A DNA stretch of 50,114 nucleotides from assembly GCA_028818755.1 (NCBI GenBank), contig JAPPNF010000015.1:1-50114 (forward strand), in the 5' to 3' direction. Position 1 is the stretch's first letter, and each line of letters begins with the position of its first letter. Both the position numbers and the translations under genes were made by a program. This document shows positions 16,072 to 23,831 of the stretch, piece after piece. The notes beneath the pieces are model-generated. The model saw nothing but the letters and a program-made list of their open reading frames with translations. It ran no database searches and was not told the DNA's origin. The stretch is from Deltaproteobacteria bacterium. GTDB lineage: Bacteria > Desulfobacterota > Binatia > UBA9968 > JAJDTQ01.

Positions 16072-16100
16072 ACCATATCATGGTCCCATATTGGGATCAA
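16072..16100 (-). promoter_or_regulatory. higBA promoter with two adjoining palindromes
   Basis: On the minus strand TTGATC (16100-16095), 17 bases, then TATGGT (16077-16072) forms a plausible promoter. Two palindromes abut exactly: ACCAT-ATC-ATGGT (16072-16084) covers the -10 and CCCA-TAT-TGGG (16085-16095) fills the spacer. These are good candidates for HigA or HigBA operator sites. Only seven bases separate the -10 from the higB ATG. Confidence 0.5.
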
Positions 16101-16263
16101 CGTCGAAAGGCATTTAGGGAGGCTTGGGTACCCTCAGCGCCGGACGAGCCAAGCCGATACACCTCGTCTGTTCCTGTAGACCTTCCGCTAGGTATTTCGT
16201 ATGACAGGGTGGCCGCTCGCCGAATTATCGGGGCACCCTTTATGATCAGGAGCGGTTGAGGCC

Positions 16264-17895
16264 ATGAGCTACTATGCAGACTTCCGCGACTACCTCGACA
16301 AGCTCGAAGTCACGGGCAGGCTCCGTCGCATCACCCGCTCCGTGGACAAGGACCGGGAGCTTCACCCGCTGGTCAAGTGGCAGTACCGGGGGTTGGCGGA
16401 GGAGGACCGCTTCGGCTTTCTGTTCGAGAGCGTGACCGACCGCGACGGACGGCCGTGCAACGGCCGGGTCGCGTCGTCGGTCATCGCGGCCAACCGCGAG
16501 ATGTACGCCTTGGCCATGGGCTGTGCGGTGGACGAACTGCACGAGCGCTGGTCCCACGCGCTGGACCGGCTCATTCCACCCGAGCGCGTGGCTACCGGGC
16601 CGGTGAAGCAAGAGATTCACAAGGGCGACGGGCTCTTGGAGCACGGCGGGCTGCACGAGTTCGGCATTCCGTTCGCCACCAACGGCTGGGAGGCGTTTCC
16701 GCGGGTGACCGCGGCCTCGTGCGTCACTCGCGATCCGGACTCGGGGCATCTCAACGCCGGCATGTACAACAGCATCGTGCTCGGCGCCGGGCGGGCCAAC
16801 GTGCGGACCGCCCGCCATCTGCGCCGGCACTGGGAGAAGTGCCGGGCCCGGGGCGAGCCGCTGCCGGCGGCCATCGCGGTAGGGGTGCCGCCGGTGCTGT
16901 CGCTGGTGGCGGCCACCAACGTGCCCCAAACCGTATCCGAGTTTGACGCGGCCGGTGGCCTCATCGGCGAGGCCATCCCGGTGGTTCAGTGCGAGATGTC
17001 GGACATCCTGGTGCCGGCCACCGCGGAGGTGGTCATCGAGGGCACCATCCCCATCGACATCATGGACCTCGACGGCCCCAGCGGCGAGAACCGCGGGCAC
17101 GTGATGCCCGGCCACTGGGTGCACGCCTTCGAGGTGACCTGCATCACCCACCGGCGCGACCCCATCTGGCACGACGTGATCTGCCAGCTTCCGCCCAGCG
17201 AGTCCAGCGTCATGCGCTGTGTCAACAGCGAGGGCCACGTGACGGCCCTGCTGCGCGCCCACGGCATTTCGCAGGTCAAGGACGTGGCCTTCCACGACTG
17301 CGGCAGCGCCAAGAACCTGTGCGTCGTGCGGTTCCACGACGTCGCCGGGGTGCGCACCCCCAACAGCAAGGTCTGGCATACGCTGTTCACGGTCATGTCC
17401 GCGGACGCCGCCTGGCCCAAGATCGTCATCGGCGTGGACGACGACATCGATCCCTGGGACCTGGAGTCGGTGTTCTGGGCCGTCACCAACCGGTACCAGC
17501 CGCACCGGGACCTGAAGGTCATCCAGGGCCGGAGCGCGGGGCTGGACGAGTCCGTGGGTCCGCGGGACGTTTCTGGCGGCATGCGCGGCTACCCTACCTC
17601 GCTGACGAGTCCCCAAGGGGCTTCAGCAATGCTCATGGACGCCACCCGCAAGTGGGCGAATCCGCCCATCTCGCTGCCGCGCCGGGACTACATGGAGCGC
17701 GCTCGCGAACTGTGGGAAGAACTGGAGCTGCCGCCACTCCGGCCCAAGGCCCCGTGGCACGGCGTGTCCCTGGGCCACTGGCCCGATGCCGAAGCCGAGT
17801 TGGTGGCGTTGTCCGAGGCAGGACGGATGGACGAGGCGGCCGCACGACTGTTGCGGAAGAGCCGCAACCTCACCGGGGACGCGGATGCGGACTGA
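16264..17895 (+). CDS. Atypical UbiD-family protein with altered active site
   Basis: This 543-residue UbiD-fold protein is longer than the other three in the window. The overall order of family segments is kept (AGMYN, SEFDAAG, VDDDIDPWDLESVFWA). The catalytic positions differ: the N-x-G-x-Y-R box reads NAGMYN, so the Arg is Asn, and the E-x4-E box reads DGPSGE, so the first Glu is Asp while the second remains; the metal-site Glu is Asp in SEFDAAG. It may act on a different substrate, bind the cofactor differently or work as part of a complex. The gene overlaps the next one by 11 bases. The start at 16264 has GAG just upstream. The UbiD family call is firm; activity is uncertain. Confidence 0.82.
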   Translation: MSYYADFRDYLDKLEVTGRLRRITRSVDKDRELHPLVKWQYRGLAEEDRFGFLFESVTDRDGRPCNGRVASSVIAANREMYALAMGCAVDELHERWSHALDRLIPPERVATGPVKQEIHKGDGLLEHGGLHEFGIPFATNGWEAFPRVTAASCVTRDPDSGHLNAGMYNSIVLGAGRANVRTARHLRRHWEKCRARGEPLPAAIAVGVPPVLSLVAATNVPQTVSEFDAAGGLIGEAIPVVQCEMSDILVPATAEVVIEGTIPIDIMDLDGPSGENRGHVMPGHWVHAFEVTCITHRRDPIWHDVICQLPPSESSVMRCVNSEGHVTALLRAHGISQVKDVAFHDCGSAKNLCVVRFHDVAGVRTPNSKVWHTLFTVMSADAAWPKIVIGVDDDIDPWDLESVFWAVTNRYQPHRDLKVIQGRSAGLDESVGPRDVSGGMRGYPTSLTSPQGASAMLMDATRKWANPPISLPRRDYMERARELWEELELPPLRPKAPWHGVSLGHWPDAEAELVALSEAGRMDEAAARLLRKSRNLTGDADAD

Positions 17896-19144
17896 ATCGA
17901 CCCGGAACCGGATCAACCTGTGCCGGATGGGTTTGTTGCTTGGCCTCGTGGCCTTCGCGTACGGCAGTACGGTTACGGCAAGCGCCGCTCCTGCCTCCGC
18001 GTTGAAGATCGGGCTGCTGATGGACTACAGCACCGGAAACGAGGAGGCCGTCCGGAACCGGCAACGGGCTTTCGAGCTCGCGATCAAGCATGTCAATCAG
18101 GGCGGCGGCGTGTTGGGCCAGCCGGTGGAGTTCGCCATCGGCGATACCACGAGGAACCCCGAGAAGGCCGTGGCCGAAGCCCGGCGTCTGGTGGAGGTCG
18201 AGGGCGTCCATGCAATCGTCGGCCCGAACTCCAGCGCCAACGCCCTGCCGGTGGCCGAGCGCGTCATCGGTCCGGCGGGCATACCTACCATCACCTTCTC
18301 GGCCACGTCGCCGAGGCTGACGGCCGCGGCCGACCACGATTTCCTGTTTCGGACCGCGGTGTCCGACATCGCGCAGGGTCCTGTCCTTGCCCGCATCACA
18401 CGCGAAAGAGGAGTTGACAATGTCGGCCTGCTGTACGTGGATGACGCATGGGGAAGGGGACTCGCAGGCGCTTTCAAGGCCGCATGGGCGGGGAAAGTAA
18501 AGGCGGTTGCGTTCGATCGTCAACAGGCCGGCTTTGTCGGCCCTCTGCGCGAGTCCGCGAGCGAAGGAGCGCAGGCGCTGGTCGTGATCGCTTTCGCATC
18601 GGCAGCCGAAAAGATAGTCCGGGAAGCCATCGAGCACGGAATCTATCGCCTGTTCACATTCGGCGACTCCGCCAAGCGCGAGCGCCTGGTCCGGTCCCTT
18701 GGCGGCACTCGCCTCGGAGGCATGTTTGGCAGCGGCGGCGGAACCGGCACCTCCGTCGTCACGGCTTCGTCGCGGGCGTGGGACGCGGCCTACATCGCCG
18801 AGCACGGCGCCTTGCCCGTGCTGGCCTATGTCCGGGAGGCCTATGACGCAACGGTCGCGCTGGCGTTGGCGGCCCAGGCGGCCGGCAGTTTGGATGGCGC
18901 CGCCATCCGTGACCGGCTGCGTGCGGTCGGCGCCGCTCCGGGAACCACCGTGACCGCCGGCCCGCAAGGCGTCGCCGACGCGCTGCGCATTCTGGCGGAC
19001 GGCGAGGAGATCGACTACGAGGGTGCGGCCGTTACCATGGACTGGGACGAGAACGGCGACCTGCGCCGGGGCCACGTCGGCATCTGGCGCTTCACCGGGG
19101 ACGAGCGCATCGAGGAAGTCGGCGCGGTCCCCTACGAACGATAG
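17885..19144 (+). CDS. Periplasmic binding protein, branched-chain amino acid type
   Basis: This 419-residue type 1 periplasmic binding protein is related to LivJ/LivK and to aromatic-acid receptors such as those for benzoates. The signal peptide covers about residues 10-35 (MGLLLGLVAFAYGSTVTASA). The mature domain opens with LKIGLLMDYSTGNEE, continues with AIVGPNSSANALPVAE at the ligand-site hinge and ends with a DENGDLRRGHVGIWRF strand typical of the family. No LivHMGF permease or ATPase genes follow, so it may pair with a transporter encoded elsewhere or act as a sensor. The ATG at 17885 overlaps the preceding UbiD stop, indicating co-translation. Confidence 0.86.
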   Translation: MRTESTRNRINLCRMGLLLGLVAFAYGSTVTASAAPASALKIGLLMDYSTGNEEAVRNRQRAFELAIKHVNQGGGVLGQPVEFAIGDTTRNPEKAVAEARRLVEVEGVHAIVGPNSSANALPVAERVIGPAGIPTITFSATSPRLTAAADHDFLFRTAVSDIAQGPVLARITRERGVDNVGLLYVDDAWGRGLAGAFKAAWAGKVKAVAFDRQQAGFVGPLRESASEGAQALVVIAFASAAEKIVREAIEHGIYRLFTFGDSAKRERLVRSLGGTRLGGMFGSGGGTGTSVVTASSRAWDAAYIAEHGALPVLAYVREAYDATVALALAAQAAGSLDGAAIRDRLRAVGAAPGTTVTAGPQGVADALRILADGEEIDYEGAAVTMDWDENGDLRRGHVGIWRFTGDERIEEVGAVPYER

Positions 19145-19206
19145 GTCCGGAGCTGTCCGCCGTATGACGGGCAACACCGACTAGGGACACCGAAGGGGAA
19201 GCATAG

Positions 19207-20175
19207 ATGGGCAGGATCATAGCCGGAATGGCCTCTTCCCACGCCTACGCGCTGGTGGAGCCCACGGGCTGGGACGTGATGCGGGGGCGGACGCGGGCGC
19301 GGTACAAGGCGCGTTACGGCGTGGAGCCGGAGCTCCATCCCAATATCGCGGACGAGACTCCGGACGTGAGGGAACGGGGCTACCGGCACATCCGGGAAGC
19401 GCTGGCGTTCTTCGAGCGGCAGATGCGCGAGACGCGGCCCGATGCCGTGATCATCGTCGGCGACGACCAGGACGAGAACTTCACGGACGACAACCTGCCG
19501 CAGATCGCCGTCTACACTGGCGCGGAAATCCATACCACCGAGCGCGCCAGCGACGGTTCGCGTCTGCGTGGGCCGAAGTACCCGTGCCACGCGGACCTGG
19601 CCCTTGATCTCCTCAACGGCCTGGTGGACCGCGAGTTCGACGTGGCCTCCTGCAGCACCTTTCCCAAGGACGAGCTCCTGTCCCATGCCCACGGACCGAT
19701 CATGCGCCGGGTCCTTCCGGATGCGGACATTCCCGTCGTGCCGGTGTTCGTGAACGCCATCCACGTGCCGGCGCCGAGCCCCAGGCGCTGCTACCGGCTG
19801 GGCGCGGCCATGCGCGAGATCATCGAGAGCCGTCCGGGAGACGAGCGGGTGGCCATCTACGCGTCGGGGGGCCTGTCCCATTTCACCGCCGGCTACCCGT
19901 GGAAGCACTACTCGGGGCCCTATGGCGTCGGGTCCATCAGCGAGGAGTTCGACCGCAGGGCATTGGAGTCCATGAAGGACGGGGAAGGCGACAGGCTGGA
20001 GCAGTTGACCTCGCGGGATCTGCTGGACAACGGCGGCATCGAGATGCGCAGTTGGATCACGCTTCTGGGAGCCGTCGGCAACGTGCGGCCTCGATTCCTG
20101 CACTATCAGCCCTTCTACAGCGCCGTCATGGGCATGGGAGCGGGCTACTGGGAACCCGAAGGAGCGAACGGATAG
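19207..20175 (+). CDS. LigB-like class III extradiol dioxygenase family protein, module B
   Basis: This 322-residue protein is of the LigB/protocatechuate 4,5-dioxygenase fold, which opens dihydroxylated rings next to the diol using Fe(II). His12 in MASSHA is the expected first metal ligand, and GGLSHF holds the conserved active-site His. SEEFDRRALESM near residue 245 matches the region of the metal Glu. The second metal His, found in NDH in LigB, appears as Gln in GDDQDENF. Either a neighbouring Asp/Glu takes over or the protein does another reaction. It has no separate small alpha subunit gene. It starts 4 bases before the Rieske gene and occupies the slot that the PanB-like gene fills in module A. 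Ring opening of the rearomatised catechol-type product is the inferred role. Confidence 0.8.
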   Translation: MGRIIAGMASSHAYALVEPTGWDVMRGRTRARYKARYGVEPELHPNIADETPDVRERGYRHIREALAFFERQMRETRPDAVIIVGDDQDENFTDDNLPQIAVYTGAEIHTTERASDGSRLRGPKYPCHADLALDLLNGLVDREFDVASCSTFPKDELLSHAHGPIMRRVLPDADIPVVPVFVNAIHVPAPSPRRCYRLGAAMREIIESRPGDERVAIYASGGLSHFTAGYPWKHYSGPYGVGSISEEFDRRALESMKDGEGDRLEQLTSRDLLDNGGIEMRSWITLLGAVGNVRPRFLHYQPFYSAVMGMGAGYWEPEGANG

Positions 20176-20179
20176 GATC

Positions 20180-21442
20180 ATGTTGCAGGAAGAGAACGAC
20201 CGACTGACCCAGGTGGGGCCCGGGACCCCTTGCGGCGAGCTGATGCGGCGCTATTGGCAGCCGCTGGCCTTGTCCGAGGAGTTGCCGCGCGGAGGGGCGC
20301 CGTTACCGGTGCGGCTGCTGGGCGAGGACATGGTGCTGTTCCGTGACGACCAGGGGCGTCCTGGGCTGCTGGGCATCCATTGCTCCCACCGGGGCGCGGA
20401 TCTGAGCTACGGCCGGGTGGAGGACGGCGGCCTCCGCTGCATCTACCACGGCTGGCTCTACGACATTCACGGCAACTGCCTGGACCAGCCCGGCGAGCCC
20501 GGCGGCGGCCCGCACCGGAGCGAGATTCGCCAGCCGGCGTACCCGTGCGTTGAGCGGGTGGGCATCATATTCGCCTACATGGGGCCGGGGGAGCCCCCGC
20601 TCTTGCCCAACTACGAGTTCCTGACCCTGCCGGAGGAGCAGGTCTTTTGCACCAAGCTCTACAGCGAGTGCAACTACCTGCAGGGCAACGAGGGCAACAT
20701 CGACCTGCTGCACGTGTCGATCCTGCACTACACGGACCGCGACGTGCAGGCCAACACGGTTTCCGGCGGCAACGGGCTCAGCCCCAGAGGAGGGGCGCCG
20801 GGCGCGGAGACCACGGACGCGGAGCTGGTGGACGTGGGTCTGAGGGTCTGCAAGCTTCGCAAGGTGCCGCCGGACCGCACCTACATCCGCTCCTGCACCT
20901 TCGTCATGCCCAACCTGTGCGCCGTGCCCGCGCGCCAGGAGGGCGGACGCGGCTACACCGTGAACTGGCACGTCCCCATAGACGACGAGAACCACTGGAA
21001 GTACGTGCTGATCTTCAACCGCGAGCGCGCCCTGGACAAGGATGCGGTGCTGCGGGAGCGGCAGGCCACCGACTCGGGCTACAAGTCGCTGCGCAACAGG
21101 GCCAACCGCTATCTCCAGGACCGTGACTCCATGAATACGGAAAGCTACAGTGGCATCGGTCACGTCTTCCAGGCCCAGGACCTGTGCGTCACCGAGAGCG
21201 CCGCCATCCAGGACCGCACCCAAGAGCACCTGGTGGCGTCGGACGCGCCCATCGTGGCGTCGCGCAAGGTGCTGCTCAAGGGTATCGCCGACGTGGAGCA
21301 GGGGCGCGATCCGGCCAACGTGGTACGGGATCCGGAAGCCAACCGCTTCAAGATCATTTCCACCTACGGCTTCCTGCCGGAAGGGATGAGTTGGAAGGAA
21401 TACCACCGGGGGCTGGAAGGGGAGTCGCGGGACGCACGTTGA
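20180..21442 (+). CDS. Rieske non-haem iron oxygenase, large subunit, phthalate 4,5-dioxygenase-like, module B
   Basis: This close paralogue of the oxygenase at 9968-11266 has the same Rieske ligand positions (Cys68, His70, Cys87, His90) and the same N-terminal GTPCGELMRRYWQP box. The iron site reads EGNIDLLHVSILHY. The first 150 residues are nearly the same in both copies, while the substrate-facing C-terminal half differs more. This suggests two related substrates after an old duplication. The start lies 4 bases after the LigB-like gene. The stop overlaps the dehydrogenase start by one base (TGATG), repeating the coupling seen in module A. The reductase partner is again absent. Confidence 0.93.
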   Translation: MLQEENDRLTQVGPGTPCGELMRRYWQPLALSEELPRGGAPLPVRLLGEDMVLFRDDQGRPGLLGIHCSHRGADLSYGRVEDGGLRCIYHGWLYDIHGNCLDQPGEPGGGPHRSEIRQPAYPCVERVGIIFAYMGPGEPPLLPNYEFLTLPEEQVFCTKLYSECNYLQGNEGNIDLLHVSILHYTDRDVQANTVSGGNGLSPRGGAPGAETTDAELVDVGLRVCKLRKVPPDRTYIRSCTFVMPNLCAVPARQEGGRGYTVNWHVPIDDENHWKYVLIFNRERALDKDAVLRERQATDSGYKSLRNRANRYLQDRDSMNTESYSGIGHVFQAQDLCVTESAAIQDRTQEHLVASDAPIVASRKVLLKGIADVEQGRDPANVVRDPEANRFKIISTYGFLPEGMSWKEYHRGLEGESRDAR

Positions 21443-22665
21443 TGGAAACGTTGCGACTGGGTTTCATCGGGCTGGGCATGGCGGTGACGCGGATCTTCAC
21501 CGAGCGCCCCGGCATCACCGACCTGCCGCATATCAAGCTGACCGCGGCCGCCGACCCCCGGGACGATGCGCTGGCGCAATTCCAGGAGGAATTCGGCGCC
21601 GAGGGCTACAACGACGTCAGAGACTTGGTGAAGAGCCCCAACGTTGACGCGGTCTACGTGGCGACACCCCCAGAGATGCACGCCGAGCATGCACTGCTGG
21701 CCATGGAGCACGGCAAGCACGCCATCGTGGAGAAGCCCATCGCGCTCACCATCGACGACTGCGAGCGCATGAACGAGGCGGCGGAGCGGCGCGGGCTCAA
21801 GCTGCTGGCGGGCCATACCCACAGCTTCGATCCACCCATCCGGAAGATGCGGGAGATCATCCGCGGGGGTGAGCTGGGCGCGCTACGCATGGTCAACACC
21901 TGGAACTTCAACGAGTTCATGTACCGGCCGTGGCCGAGCCACGAACTGGTCACGAGCCGCGGCATCCTGTTCAACCAGGCGCCGCACCAGGTGGACATCG
22001 TGCGCCTGCTGGGCGGCGGCCTGGTGCGGACCGTGCGCGCCATGACCGGAGTCTGGGACGACTTCCGTCCGGGCGAAGGCGCCTACGTATGCTACCTGGA
22101 GTTCGACGACGGCGTCCCGGCGACCCTCGTGTACAACGGCTACGGCTTCTTCGACACTGCCGAGCTCTACGACTGGGTGGGCGAGGGGGGCTACTACCGC
22201 GACCCGGAGACCAACCGCAAGATGCGCACCAACCTGCGGCAGGTCTCGGGCGACGAGTCGGCCCTGGAAGAGCAGAAGAACCAGATGCGCTACGGCGCCA
22301 GGCAATCCGAGAACTACCCGGAGATCTGGAACATCTGGGGCAGGGGCCACGCGGCGACCGACCGCAAGCACCAGAAGTTCTTCGGCCTCACGGTCGCCAG
22401 TTGCGAGAAGGGCGATTTGCGGCAATCGGCGGATGGAATCCTGGTCTACGGGGAGGAAGGCAGGCGGGAGGTGGCCATCGAAAACGCCATGGCTGGCCGC
22501 CAGGCGGAGGTGCAGGAACTCTACGAAGCCGTGGTCCACGAGCGGCCCGTCTCCCACGACGGGCGCTGGGGTGAAGCGACCCTCGAGGTGTGCTTGGCCA
22601 TGATCCAGTCGACTGAAGAAAGGCGCGAGATCGAACTGTCGCACCAGGTGCCGTCATGGGAATGA
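21442..22665 (+). CDS. Gfo/Idh/MocA-family dehydrogenase, probable dihydrodiol dehydrogenase, module B
   Basis: This 407-residue paralogue of the protein at 11263-12474 has the Rossmann start LRLGFIGLGMAVTRI, the catalytic EKPIAL box and GHTHSFDPPIRKM, with NQAPHQVDIVRL later. The C-terminal part ends HDGRWGEATLEVCL, a segment also present in module A. It has a family-specific insert around residues 250-310 (WVGEGGYYRDPETNRK), present in altered form in A. One-base overlap with the Rieske stop indicates coupled translation. It is expected to rearomatise the Rieske product with NAD(P). Confidence 0.9.
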   Translation: METLRLGFIGLGMAVTRIFTERPGITDLPHIKLTAAADPRDDALAQFQEEFGAEGYNDVRDLVKSPNVDAVYVATPPEMHAEHALLAMEHGKHAIVEKPIALTIDDCERMNEAAERRGLKLLAGHTHSFDPPIRKMREIIRGGELGALRMVNTWNFNEFMYRPWPSHELVTSRGILFNQAPHQVDIVRLLGGGLVRTVRAMTGVWDDFRPGEGAYVCYLEFDDGVPATLVYNGYGFFDTAELYDWVGEGGYYRDPETNRKMRTNLRQVSGDESALEEQKNQMRYGARQSENYPEIWNIWGRGHAATDRKHQKFFGLTVASCEKGDLRQSADGILVYGEEGRREVAIENAMAGRQAEVQELYEAVVHERPVSHDGRWGEATLEVCLAMIQSTEERREIELSHQVPSWE

Positions 22666-22687
22666 GTCAATCGAACAAGGAGAAACC

Positions 22688-23812
22688 ATGAGCGAGGAGA
22701 AGGCGAAAGGACAGATGAGCACGCGCGAGACCCCCTACGTGACCTGGATGCGCTCCCAGGACATCCCGATCATCGAGGGCTACGGCGTCACCAACCTCCA
22801 GGAGCATCCGCTGAAGACCTGGAGCCGCACCGGCGTGCCCACCTCCTTCGTGCACATGAAGGGCATGGAGGGGATCACCGGCATGTACGTGATGGAGATC
22901 CCGCCGGGCGGTTCCACCACCGTGGACAAGCACCTCTACGAGAAGGTGGTGTACGTGATGAAGGGGGAGGGCGAGACCGAGTACATGGGGCCCGGAGAGG
23001 CCACCAACGCCGTCACCTGGAAAGAGGGGAGCCTCTTCGCGATCCCGCTCAACACGACCCACCGTATCATCAACAAGGGCGAGGAGCCGGCGTTCCTGGT
23101 GGCCACCAACACGGCGCCGCTGGCCTTCGACCTCTACTACCGCGAAGACTTCATCTACGGCACCGACAAGGTCTTCGACGACCGCTACGACGGGCGCAAG
23201 GATTACTTCGAGCTCGACAAACGCTCCAAGGACGTGTTCCGGCCGGGCTGGATCTGGGAGACCAACTTCATCCCCGACGCCCGCGCGGTGGAGCTTCCGG
23301 TGAACGAACGGCGGGGCTCGGGCTACCTGAACATCCAGTTCGAGATCTGCGAGAACAGTCTCATCGGCCACTTCACCAACTTCCCCACCGGCCGCTACAC
23401 CAAGGCCCACTACCACGGCGGCGGCGCGATCCTGACCATCCTGAGCTCGGAGGGCTATAGCCTCATGTGGCCCAACGACCTGGGGCCGCGGCCTTTCGCC
23501 GACGGCAAGGGCGACAAGGTGGTGCGGGTGGACTGGAAGGAGGGCAGCGTGTTCAGCCCGCCCACCAACTGGTTCCACCAGCATTTCAACGTCACCGACA
23601 TACCGGCGCTGCAGATGGCGCTCCGGAACGGCAGCGCCAAGCACCCCTTCGGCGTTCGCAAGGCGGCCACCCGCGGCGGGGTCTCCACCTCCATCTACGA
23701 GGGCGGCACGCAGATCGAGTACGAGGACGAGGACCCGGAGATCCGCCGCATCTTCGACGCCGAGACGGCGAAGCATGGGGTAAAGGTCGATATGCCTCGG
23801 TTCGACGGATGA
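22688..23812 (+). CDS. Two-cupin protein, candidate ring-cleavage dioxygenase, module B
   Basis: This 374-residue bicupin is the counterpart of the module A protein. First cupin: DKHLYEKVVYVMKGEG and a later TTHRI, giving His, Glu and His. Second cupin: KAHYHGGGAILTILSSEGY followed by WFHQHFN, the three-His set expected for iron in gentisate-type dioxygenases. The shared FHQHFN motif and the C-terminal run of acidic residues (YEDEDPEIRR here, YENEDPSIRE in A) mark the two as one subfamily. AAGGAG precedes the ATG at 22688. In module B it coexists with a LigB-like enzyme, so one of the two may not be the ring-opening enzyme. Confidence 0.78.
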   Translation: MSEEKAKGQMSTRETPYVTWMRSQDIPIIEGYGVTNLQEHPLKTWSRTGVPTSFVHMKGMEGITGMYVMEIPPGGSTTVDKHLYEKVVYVMKGEGETEYMGPGEATNAVTWKEGSLFAIPLNTTHRIINKGEEPAFLVATNTAPLAFDLYYREDFIYGTDKVFDDRYDGRKDYFELDKRSKDVFRPGWIWETNFIPDARAVELPVNERRGSGYLNIQFEICENSLIGHFTNFPTGRYTKAHYHGGGAILTILSSEGYSLMWPNDLGPRPFADGKGDKVVRVDWKEGSVFSPPTNWFHQHFNVTDIPALQMALRNGSAKHPFGVRKAATRGGVSTSIYEGGTQIEYEDEDPEIRRIFDAETAKHGVKVDMPRFDG

Positions 23813-23831
23813 CGTGGAGCGGGACGGCGCC

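Noticed and set aside
20303..21406. Minus-strand frame opposite the second Rieske gene
   Set aside because: Same antisense effect as at the first Rieske gene; its similarity to that shadow follows from the similarity of the real genes.
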